Source: Caldifarciminota bacterium (GTDB lineage Bacteria > Hydrothermota > Tepidihabitantia > Tepidihabitantales > Tepidihabitantaceae). From it: DNA of 39,428 bases. A program made the position numbers and the translations under genes. Position 1 is the first letter of the stretch; each line of letters starts with the position of its first letter. Positions 30,795-37,731 of this stretch are shown in pieces. The stretch is taken from assembly GCA_026397595.1 (NCBI GenBank), contig JAPLUO010000264.1, forward strand, positions 1-39,428, given 5' to 3'. A model generated the notes under the pieces. That model was not told the DNA's origin. It was given only the letters and a program-made list of their open reading frames with translations, and did not search any database.

Positions 30795-31340
30795 CTACTC
30801 CCAGCCGTACTCTCTGAACTTCGCGACGATGGAGTCGCGCGGGTAGACGCCGACGTGGCGGTATAGCTCCTTGCCGTCCTGGGCGTAGAAGATCTGAGTT
30901 GGTATGATCTGGATGCGAGCTTGCTGCGTCAACTCCCTCTCTTCGCTGACAATGACAATGCGAATATCCACCTTGCCCTTGTAGTCGGCCATCATCGGGT
31001 CGAGGATTTTCTTCATCTCCTTGCAGGGAATGCAGTTGGTCGAGCCGTAGTCCCACATCCGGGGAAGTACCTTGGGCTTCTCCGCGACCTTTTCGGGTTC
31101 AGGCTTCGGCTTCTGCGGCTCAGGTTCAACCTTCTTGGCCGGTGCGGGCTTCTGGGCGTCGGGCGCAACCGCGGCGGGAGTCATCGCGGTCGTGTCGAGC
31201 GTCGTGTCACAGATGGCCCCGATCTGAGCCGTGGTATCAGGCTTGGCAGCGATTGGCGCCTTGGCACCGCCGCCACATCCGGGCTGCAGCATCAGGACGA
31301 AGCCGGTCACTATCACGGTCAGTAGCAGTCGTCTCAACAT
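30795..31340 (-). CDS. Thioredoxin-fold lipoprotein
   Basis: 181 residues from the ATG at 31340 (AGGAG nine bases upstream). A lipobox 'MLQPGC' (Cys22) is followed by a Pro/Lys/Glu-rich spacer ('EPEPQKPKPEPEKVAEKPK') to about residue 90, then a thioredoxin domain with 'STNCIPCKEMKKIL' (Cys103/Cys106) and the cis-Pro segment 'IQIIPTQIFYAQDGKEL'. It should be anchored in the periplasm and reduced by the CcdA-type protein encoded just upstream. Confidence 0.85.
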   Translation of the reverse strand: MLRRLLLTVIVTGFVLMLQPGCGGGAKAPIAAKPDTTAQIGAICDTTLDTTAMTPAAVAPDAQKPAPAKKVEPEPQKPKPEPEKVAEKPKVLPRMWDYGSTNCIPCKEMKKILDPMMADYKGKVDIRIVIVSEERELTQQARIQIIPTQIFYAQDGKELYRHVGVYPRDSIVAKFREYGWE

Positions 31341-31352
31341 CACATTCAACTC

Positions 31353-32054
31353 CTATCGTTTGAAGATGTCATACAGGAAATACGCAGCCACGAGCAGAAG
31401 CAGCACGCCCGAGGCCTTCTTGAGAATGACCGAGGCCTTCTTCAGGCCTTTGGAGTTCACCATTGCTTCGGCTATCCCGATTGAGCTGCCGGCGACGAGC
31501 ACCAGCAGCGAGTGGCCGAGCGCGTAGGTGAAGAGCAGCAGGCCGCCGTAGACGACGTTGCCCTTCGCGGCGACGTAGGAAAGCAGAACGGCCAGCACCG
31601 GCATGGCGCAGGGCGAAGCGATAACGCCGGTCAGGGCGCCGAGCAGGAACGCGCCGACGATGCCGCCCGTCTTTGGCGCGAACCCGCGCGGCATCGGTAT
31701 CTCGAAGTTGGGGAAGAGAAGTATCTGGCCGCCCATCACCAGGCAGACGACGGTTATCAGGATGGGCCAGAACTTCGAGGTCGTACCGAAGAGCGTGCCG
31801 GCAAGGCTCGCGACCATGCCGAGCGCGGTGAACGCCGCGGCAATACCAAGGAAGAGGAACACTGCCAGCAGCAGGGCGTAGCTCTTGGACCGGCCGGTCG
31901 CGTACCCGCCGACAAAGCCGATGGCGAGCGGGATCGAGGCCAGCACGCACGGGTTAAGGGCAGTCACGAGGCCGCCGAGGAATACGACCGGTACGGCGAG
32001 CAGCGGCTGGGTCGTAATGAGCTTCTCGACGTTGGCGAGGAGAGAACTCAGCAT
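31353..32054 (-). CDS. CcdA/DsbD-type membrane thiol-disulfide transporter
   Basis: 233 residues with six helices and the two functional cysteines, Cys36 in 'ALNPCVLASIP' and Cys149 in 'IASPCAMPVL'. It carries reducing power from cytoplasmic thioredoxin to the periplasm. The gene overlaps the arsR stop by one base (TAATG) and precedes the thioredoxin-like lipoprotein, its likely client. A diverged 5' fragment of the same gene lies at 32520-32603. Confidence 0.87.
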   Translation of the reverse strand: MLSSLLANVEKLITTQPLLAVPVVFLGGLVTALNPCVLASIPLAIGFVGGYATGRSKSYALLLAVFLFLGIAAAFTALGMVASLAGTLFGTTSKFWPILITVVCLVMGGQILLFPNFEIPMPRGFAPKTGGIVGAFLLGALTGVIASPCAMPVLAVLLSYVAAKGNVVYGGLLLFTYALGHSLLVLVAGSSIGIAEAMVNSKGLKKASVILKKASGVLLLLVAAYFLYDIFKR

Positions 32055-32386
32055 TACTTGTCCTCCTTCGGTGCTTTGGGGCCGACGGCACGCGCCCGAC
32101 TGGGGTGTTCGACAATGTCTAATGCGGTCTCAAGAAGCTTGACCGTCCGATGGTCGGCGAGTCGGTAGAATATGCGCTGGCCATCGCGCCGCGAAAGGAC
32201 CACACCGGCACGTTCGAGAATCTGCAGGTGGCGGCAGATGACCGACGGGTCCTGGTGGAAATGCGGGGCTATCTCGCAGAGGCACCGCTCGCCTTTGACC
32301 AGCAGCCCGACAATGCTCAATCGCACATCGTTGCCTAGAGCCGCAAACAGGGACTCCGGCATTGTCCGGTTCGACTTTTGCATCAT
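32054..32386 (-). CDS. arsR: ArsR-family metalloregulator (operon 3)
   Basis: 110 residues from the ATG at 32386 (32383 also possible). The As(III) site is Cys35/Cys37 in 'GERCLCEIAPHF'; the DNA-reading helix lies in 'DPSVICRHLQILERAGVVLS'. The promoter -10 ends 6 nt before the ATG, ruling out the longer upstream frame and implying a leaderless mRNA. It heads a run of eleven minus-strand genes down to DUF169 (26157). Confidence 0.88.
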   Translation of the reverse strand: MMQKSNRTMPESLFAALGNDVRLSIVGLLVKGERCLCEIAPHFHQDPSVICRHLQILERAGVVLSRRDGQRIFYRLADHRTVKLLETALDIVEHPSRARAVGPKAPKEDK

Positions 32387-32421
32387 TGCACAATTATGCA
32401 ATAATCGACGCCGGCTGTCAA
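32385..32421 (-). promoter_or_regulatory. Promoter/operator of arsR operon 3
   Basis: -35 TTGACA (32421-32416), 17-bp spacer, -10 CATAAT (32398-32393). A perfect inverted repeat ATTGCA (32385-32390) / TGCAAT (32397-32402) covers the -10 and the start codon. Confidence 0.78.
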
Positions 32422-32519
32422 GCGCTGCTTTTGGCGTCAGATGGTAGGTGTCGCGATGTACGTCTGGGATGCACAAGGCCGGGCGAATGCCGAGGAGTTG
32501 TCTGCCAAGGCGGGCGCCA

Positions 32520-32603
32520 GCCGCCCCGGAAGAACACGGGCACGGCGAGCAACGGCTGAGTGGTAATGAGTCTCTCGATATTGGCGAGTAGACTGCCGAG
32601 CAT
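32520..32603 (-). pseudogene. CcdA 5'-end fragment
   Basis: The ATG at 32603 begins 'MLGSLLANIERLITTQPLLA' then 'VPVFFRGG', matching the start of the CcdA at 32054 ('MLSSLLANVEKLITTQPLLA'). Similarity ends at about codon 28. It starts four bases after the arsM stop codon, as a second gene of an arsM-ccdA operon would. Confidence 0.8.
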
Positions 32604-32609
32604 CGACCG

Positions 32610-33446
32610 CTACTTTGCCGGCTTGACTGCCGAGACCCTGATGCTCATCACGCCGGTCGCGGCGCGACGCAGTTCGTCGACCGACAGTCCCGACTCGCGC
32701 ACCAGCGCCTGCAGGGTCGGGTCGCTCGCGGTGGCTTCAACCGGGAAGCGCTCCTCGGAGACCACGCGGACGTCGCTGAACCCGGCGTTAACCATCATGC
32801 ACAGGTAGTCGGCTCGCAGACTCGCGCCGCTGATGCAGCCCACGTAGCCCGCGACCGACTTGAGCAGGGCGGGCGGCAGCGGGGCCGCAAGCACGATGTC
32901 CGATACCATCAACCTGCCGCCCGGCTTCAAGACCCGGAACGTATCGCGGAAGACCTGGGGTTTGTCCGGCGATAGATTGATAACGCAGTTAGAGATGACC
33001 GCGTCCACCGAGTTGTCCGCGACCGGCAGGTGCTCGATTTCGCCGAGGCGGAACTGGACGTTCGGAGCCCGGACCTTGTCGGCGTTCTGTCGTGCCTTTT
33101 CAATCATCTCCGGCGTCATGTCTACGCCGATGACCAGGCCGGTCGGTCCGACTTTCTGCGCAGCGAGAAAGCAGTCGATACCGGCGCCGGACCCGAGGTC
33201 GAGCACGGTCTCGCCGGGCCGGAGTGACGCAAGCGCGACCGGGTTGCCGCAGCCCAGGCCGAGGTCCGCGCCCTCGGGTAGAGCGGCCAGGTCCTCGGCC
33301 GAATAGCCGATCGTGCGGCTGACCGTCTCGGGCGCAGAGGTCCCACAGCAGCTCTTGGTCGGGCCGCAGCAGGAGTTGCTGGCCCGGGCGACCTTGGCGT
33401 AGCCGTCTCTCACCGACTTTCTGACTTCATCTTCATTTTTTGGCAT
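32610..33446 (-). CDS. arsM: Arsenite S-adenosylmethionine methyltransferase
   Basis: 278 residues. SAM-binding motif 'VLDLGSGAGIDCFL' (81-94) and 'GVDMTPEMI'; the three conserved As(III)-binding cysteines are Cys66 ('GLGCGNP'), Cys154 ('ISNCVINLSPDK') and Cys204 ('YVGCISGA'). Extra N-terminal pairs Cys26/27 and Cys33/34 resemble those of other ArsMs. It methylates As(III) to mono- and dimethylated forms, which ArsP could export. AAGGAG precedes the ATG; arsR lies 18 bp upstream in the same operon. Confidence 0.93.
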   Translation of the reverse strand: MPKNEDEVRKSVRDGYAKVARASNSCCGPTKSCCGTSAPETVSRTIGYSAEDLAALPEGADLGLGCGNPVALASLRPGETVLDLGSGAGIDCFLAAQKVGPTGLVIGVDMTPEMIEKARQNADKVRAPNVQFRLGEIEHLPVADNSVDAVISNCVINLSPDKPQVFRDTFRVLKPGGRLMVSDIVLAAPLPPALLKSVAGYVGCISGASLRADYLCMMVNAGFSDVRVVSEERFPVEATASDPTLQALVRESGLSVDELRRAATGVMSIRVSAVKPAK

Positions 33447-33464
33447 CGGTTCTCCTTATGTCCG

Positions 33465-33803
33465 TTAGCGTGCGGCACGTTCCGAGGCCTTTGGCCTGCG
33501 CGCGGTGCGACGGCCGGCCTTGCCGCGCCTGGCCAGTTGCCGCGCGCTGTCGAGCAGTTCCAGCACCGAGTCGTCGGTAAGCCGGTAGCGCATCCAGCGA
33601 CCATCGCGTCGCGAGACGATGATGCCGGCCTGTTCCAGCACGGAGAGGTGGTGCGACACGACGGAGAAGGCGGTCGGAAAGTGCGGGGTGAGTTCGCACA
33701 CACAGCGCTCGCCGACCGCCAGCAACTCGACGATGCGCATTCGGTACTCACTGCCCAGCGCGGCCAGAAATGCGGTCGTCAACTGCCTGTTGGTGATATC
33801 CAT
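33465..33803 (-). CDS. arsR: ArsR-family metalloregulator (operon 4, with arsM)
   Basis: 112 residues with Cys34/Cys36 in 'GERCVCELTPHF' and the reading helix in 'AFSVVSHHLSVLEQAGIIVS'. The C-terminus is basic ('RRGKAGRRTARRPKASER'). The ATG at 33803 lies 7 nt after the -10 box, so it is probably leaderless. The adjacent operator is copied, without its gene, at 13147-13175. Confidence 0.9.
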   Translation of the reverse strand: MDITNRQLTTAFLAALGSEYRMRIVELLAVGERCVCELTPHFPTAFSVVSHHLSVLEQAGIIVSRRDGRWMRYRLTDDSVLELLDSARQLARRGKAGRRTARRPKASERAAR

Positions 33804-33839
33804 ATTTCTGAAAATATAGAAATGTTAGCGTACTGTCAA
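33804..33839 (-). promoter_or_regulatory. Promoter/operator of arsR-arsM
   Basis: -35 TTGACA (33839-33834), 17-bp spacer, -10 TATTTT (33816-33811). Inverted repeat ATTTCT (33804-33809) / AGAAAT (33818-33823) overlaps the -10, a typical ArsR autorepression layout. Confidence 0.78.
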
Positions 33840-33927
33840 GCGTGGCGAGAAGTGCGGTCCGCGGAGCGCCGCGCTTGACTCCGGGGGCTCAGCGCTGTAG
33901 AACGACTGCCTGTTAACAGGAGGTCGA

Positions 33928-35305
33928 ATGAGAGAATTCGGGTTTGCCGTGCTTCCTTTCGTGCTGCTTGCGTCGTGCGCGAGCAACCGCGCGCCGAGTC
34001 GGCCCGAGTTGACCGGCCCTGCGGCCGGACGTCCGGGCGACTCCCTGGCCTACGCGGTCGTATCTGCCGACCCGGAAGGGCAGGAGGTTGCTTACAAGTT
34101 CGCGTGGGGCGACACGAGCAGTATCGAGTGGTCGCCTTACTATGCCGGCGGCCAGCCGGTGCTCCGCGTGCACGCTTTCGCCGACACCGGCCGCTACACG
34201 ATCCGCGTGAACGCGCGTGACCCCAAGGAGAAAGAATCGGGCTGGTCCGACTCGCTGGTCGTGGCTATTTCCCAATCGCCGCCCGGGCAAGCCGATAACG
34301 CCGGTGGGGCAGGTGTACTGCACGACCGGAGTCACCTACACGTACAAGGTGATGGCGGTTCATCCACAAGGGGAGAATCTCGAGTTCCAGTTCGACTGGG
34401 GCGGCGCGGTCGGCAACTGGGGACATTCGACCGCCAGCGGCGAGACATTGTCAGTCGACCACGTGTACGACACTGCCGGTATTTACGTCGTGGCGGCGCG
34501 GGCGCGCGACGGCGGGGGCCTGATATCCGAGTGGTCAGATGCGCTGACTGTCACGGCGGTCAACGTCCCGGGCGGGCCCGCGCTGAACCTGTCGCTCCGG
34601 GCAGAGACCGATACGACCGTGCGGCTGACCTGGAGCCCGCCGGTCGAAGGCACGCCGAGCCTGTACCGCGTGATGTTCAAGCCGGTCGGAGGCGGTCCAC
34701 CCGTCGTCGCGTGCGAAACCACCGATACGACCTGCGAACACAACCCGTCGGGAATGACAGGCGACTATTCGGTGCTTGCCTTGTTCGGCGCGACTCCCTA
34801 TGAGGGCGTAGATACGCTTTCGACTATTCCCGTCCACGCCGGCACGACAACGGTCGGCGAGCTGAGCGGGCAGGGCGAGCCGGGCTGCGGCTGGCCCGAG
34901 CCGGCATGGCTCGCCAAGGCCTACGAGATGGGCGACGCGACGTGGGTCGACTCAACTGAGTTCTACGTGACCGACTTCAAGCCGGGGTCGGACGGGCCGA
35001 CCTACTATCTTGCCAGCCCGGACCTCGCGCCGGGGGATTCGGGCGGCAGCGTGCCTGCCGGACGCTGGCACGTGACGCGGTTCGCGGTGCTGGCCGACGA
35101 GCAGGGGCCGGTTCCGCCGTTCAGCGACACCATGTGGAAGAGCACGGCGGCCGTCGCCGACGCGCCGGTTTACGCGGCATGCCATACCGAACAGGGTTAT
35201 TTCGTCATGGTCAAAGTGACGCAGTTGCGGATAGCCCCCCAGAAGGACCTGCGCCTGCTGGCGTGGTTCCAGCCGGTGCAGGGACTGCGTCTGCTGCGGC
35301 ACTGA
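33928..35305 (+). pseudogene. PKD/Ig-like repeat lipoprotein gene with a frameshift
   Basis: The first frame starts at ATG 33928 (AGGAGG upstream) with lipobox 'VLLASC' and one PKD-like repeat ('DTGRYTIRVNARDP'). The reading then continues in the +1 frame with a second repeat ('DTAGIYVVAARARDGGG') and a fibronectin-like part ('TVRLTWSPPVEGTPSLYRV') to 35305. The switch lies at CCCGGGC, 34282-34288. Joined, it would be about 458 residues, a surface lipoprotein. It may be a mutation, a sequencing error, or (less likely) a +1 slippage site. Confidence 0.75.
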
Positions 35306-35422
35306 CCGTTGCCGTGGAATGGAGAGCAGAGGCGGCCGCGTACCGCCTCGACGTCCAGTGCGGTTTGACACCGTCGGCGGCCGGGTTATCATCAGGCACG
35401 AGCCATAACATGAGGAGACCGT

Positions 35423-37138
35423 TTGCCTGAGAACCCGGAAGAGCTCTGCCGGCAGCCCGCCCCGGGGCCGGGCTTTGACCCGTTCGGCTGGCTGAAGGGC
35501 AGTCGCCAGCTCAACCGCGCGCGGCACATCGGCGCGGTGCTGATCCGCTACGGCTTCGCCGAGCTCGCGGCGAAGTTCGGGCTCGAGCGTCGGCTGAAAC
35601 TGGGGCACAAGGCGTGGTCCGACGTGGCCGCGCTTACCGAGCCCGAGCGGCTGGTCAAGGCGTTCGAAGAACTCGGGCCGACGTTCATCAAGCTCGGCCA
35701 GATGCTTTCCACCCGGCCCGACATCATGCCGCCGGACTACCTGAAAGCGCTGGCGAAACTGCAGGACAGCGTGCCGGGCATCCCGTACGATACAGTCGAG
35801 CGCGTCATCGGCGCCGAGACCTGCCGCCTGCCCGGCGACGTCTTCGCCGAGTTCGACCGCGAGCCGCTCGCGGCCGCGTCGCTCTCCCAGGTACACCGCG
35901 CGAAACTTGCGACCGGCGAGGAGGTCGCGGTCAAAGTCCAGCGGCCGGGCATCGCGACAATGGTCGAAGGCGACCTCGCCATCCTCGCTTCGGTCGCCCG
36001 GTTCATCGAGCGGCACCAGCCCGACCTCGCCGCCTATGACCCGGTCGGGCTCGTCAACGAGTTCGGCCGCGGGCTCGGGCTCGAACTCGACTTCGTCCAC
36101 GAAGGGCAGAATGCCGACATCTGCCGTCGCAACTTCGCCGCCGACGAGTCGGTCGTGATACCGAAGATATACTGGGACTACACGACCAGACGGTTGCTTG
36201 TCCTTGACCTGCTGACCGGCGTCAAGCCGACCGACGCGGCCGGGCTTGAGCGGGCCGGTGTCGACCGGCACAAGCTCGGGCAGTCCGGCAGCAGCGTGTA
36301 CATGAAGATGATATTCAAGCACGGGTTCTTCCAGCCCGACCCGCACCCCGGCAACCTCATCGTGATGTCCGGCGGCAGGCTGGGCGTCATCGACTTCGGG
36401 ATGTTCAGCCGCATCGACACCGACACCCGCGACCTGCTGGTTGACATGCTGCTCGCCGCATACCAGCAGGACAGCAACCGGCTGACGCGGTTCGTGCTCA
36501 AGGTCGGCTCGAAGACCGGGCGCGTCGACGAAGTCCTTCTGCGCGCCGACATCCAGGACCTGCTCGACCGCTACTACGGCGCGAACCTGCGGGAGCTCTC
36601 GCTCGGGCGGATGCTGCGGGAGTTAGTCGCGGTCAGCCACCGGCACCGCATCGCGATACCGGCCGGGCTGGCGATGCTCGCGCGCGGCCTCGCCACGGTC
36701 GAAGGGCTCGGCCTGCTCATCGACCCGCAGTTCAACTTCGTCGAAGAGATGAAGCCGTTCCTCGAACGGCTGGCCTGGCGCCGGTTCGGCCCCCTGGGCT
36801 GGTTCAAGGACATCCGCCGCTCGGCGGCCGACATCGAGTCGCTGGCGCGCGACCTGCCCGCCGACCTGCGGCAGATCAGCGACTGGCTGAAGAAGGGCGA
36901 GGTGAAGCTCCAGATCGACCACGAAGAACTGCGCCAGATCGCCCGGAGCCTGAGCCATTCCAATAACCAGCTCGCCGCCGCCATCGTGCTCGCGGCAATC
37001 ATCATCGGCGCATCGTTGCTCGTGGTCGCGGCGCCCACCGCCCTGCGTGCGCTCGTGCCGGTCATCGGCGTCGTCGCCTTCGTCGCGGCCGGCGTCATCG
37101 GCGTCTACCTGTTCCTCGCCGTCCTGCGAGGCGAGTAG
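35423..37138 (+). CDS. ubiB: UbiB/ABC1-family atypical kinase
   Basis: 571 residues. Family motifs: the KxGQ loop 'FIKLGQMLSTRPDIMP' (K90-Q93), the Ala-rich loop 'AAASLSQVHRA' (151-161), 'VAVKVQRPGI' with the VAVK lysine at 172, 'FFQPDPHPGNL' near 303-313 and 'LGVIDFGM' near 320. Two hydrophobic segments at the C-terminus anchor it in the membrane. UbiB-type proteins support ubiquinone or other isoprenoid-lipid synthesis by ATPase activity. The start is TTG at 35423 with GAGGAG upstream. It stands alone. Confidence 0.92.
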   Translation: MPENPEELCRQPAPGPGFDPFGWLKGSRQLNRARHIGAVLIRYGFAELAAKFGLERRLKLGHKAWSDVAALTEPERLVKAFEELGPTFIKLGQMLSTRPDIMPPDYLKALAKLQDSVPGIPYDTVERVIGAETCRLPGDVFAEFDREPLAAASLSQVHRAKLATGEEVAVKVQRPGIATMVEGDLAILASVARFIERHQPDLAAYDPVGLVNEFGRGLGLELDFVHEGQNADICRRNFAADESVVIPKIYWDYTTRRLLVLDLLTGVKPTDAAGLERAGVDRHKLGQSGSSVYMKMIFKHGFFQPDPHPGNLIVMSGGRLGVIDFGMFSRIDTDTRDLLVDMLLAAYQQDSNRLTRFVLKVGSKTGRVDEVLLRADIQDLLDRYYGANLRELSLGRMLRELVAVSHRHRIAIPAGLAMLARGLATVEGLGLLIDPQFNFVEEMKPFLERLAWRRFGPLGWFKDIRRSAADIESLARDLPADLRQISDWLKKGEVKLQIDHEELRQIARSLSHSNNQLAAAIVLAAIIIGASLLVVAAPTALRALVPVIGVVAFVAAGVIGVYLFLAVLRGE

Positions 37139-37157
37139 AACCGCTGTGACCGGAAGA

Positions 37158-37177
37158 GCGGGAGCTATCGCTCCCGC
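37158..37177. terminator. Hairpin between convergent genes
   Basis: Perfect 8-bp stem GCGGGAGC (37158-37165) / GCTCCCGC (37170-37177), loop TATC. It lies between the ends of ubiB and the thioredoxin gene, so it may serve both strands; there is no clear T-run. Confidence 0.6.
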
Positions 37178-37201
37178 ACTCCAAAGAAACCCGCTCGACC
37201 G

Positions 37202-37594
37202 CTACTGGATGAACCCGTGGGCTTTGAAGCGGCCCACGATTGTGTCCTTCGGAACGAGGCCGACGATGCGTGAGAGTTCGTTGCCCTTGGCATCGAGGAA
37301 GACAAGCGTGGGGATTGCCTGCACACCGAACTTCTGCGCAAGGTCCTTGTTCTGGTCAACGTCGATTGACTTGATTTCAACCTTGCCCTCGTATTCTTTC
37401 TCAAGGGCTTCAATGGTCGGCTTCAACTGCTTGCAGGGCGGGCACCAGGTCGCCCAGAAGTCCCAGAGCTTGGGCAGATTGGTTACCGCTTCGGTCTTGG
37501 ACTGACGTGGGGCCGCCGGGACCGGCGCGGCCTTCGGACTGCAGCCGGCAACGACGAGCAGGGCAAGCGCGAAAGTAATGGTCAGCGTTCGCAT
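37202..37594 (-). CDS. Thioredoxin-fold lipoprotein
   Basis: 130 residues: lipobox 'LLVVAGC' (Cys18), a short linker, then a thioredoxin domain with 'WATWCPPCKQLKPTIEAL' (Cys51/Cys54) and cis-Pro in 'VQAIPTLVFLDAKGN'. It is probably anchored in the periplasm. AGGAGA lies upstream of the ATG. It differs from the lipoprotein at 30795 in having the classical WCPPC site and no long spacer. Confidence 0.9.
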   Translation of the reverse strand: MRTLTITFALALLVVAGCSPKAAPVPAAPRQSKTEAVTNLPKLWDFWATWCPPCKQLKPTIEALEKEYEGKVEIKSIDVDQNKDLAQKFGVQAIPTLVFLDAKGNELSRIVGLVPKDTIVGRFKAHGFIQ

Positions 37595-37692
37595 CGATGG
37601 TCTCCTTTCACTACAATTCTGAGCCGGTGTCGGGCTAAGTCAACCAAAGCCGAGTTGATGCGCGGGGCCGGGTAACTGTCTACACCGAAAGA

Positions 37693-37710
37693 GGCGCGGC
37701 ATTCCGCGCC
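37693..37710 (-). terminator. Hairpin after the YVTN propeller gene
   Basis: Stem GGCGCGG (37693-37699) / CCGCGCC (37704-37710), loop of 4. Read on the minus strand it is followed by TCTTTC, a short T-rich run. Confidence 0.55.
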
Positions 37711-37731
37711 CCTTCTGATTATCGGGCTACG

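Noticed and set aside
34952-36346. 464-codon minus-strand frame opposite ubiB and the lipoprotein gene
   Set aside because: Shadow frame; both plus-strand genes have recognisable domains and ribosome-binding sites.
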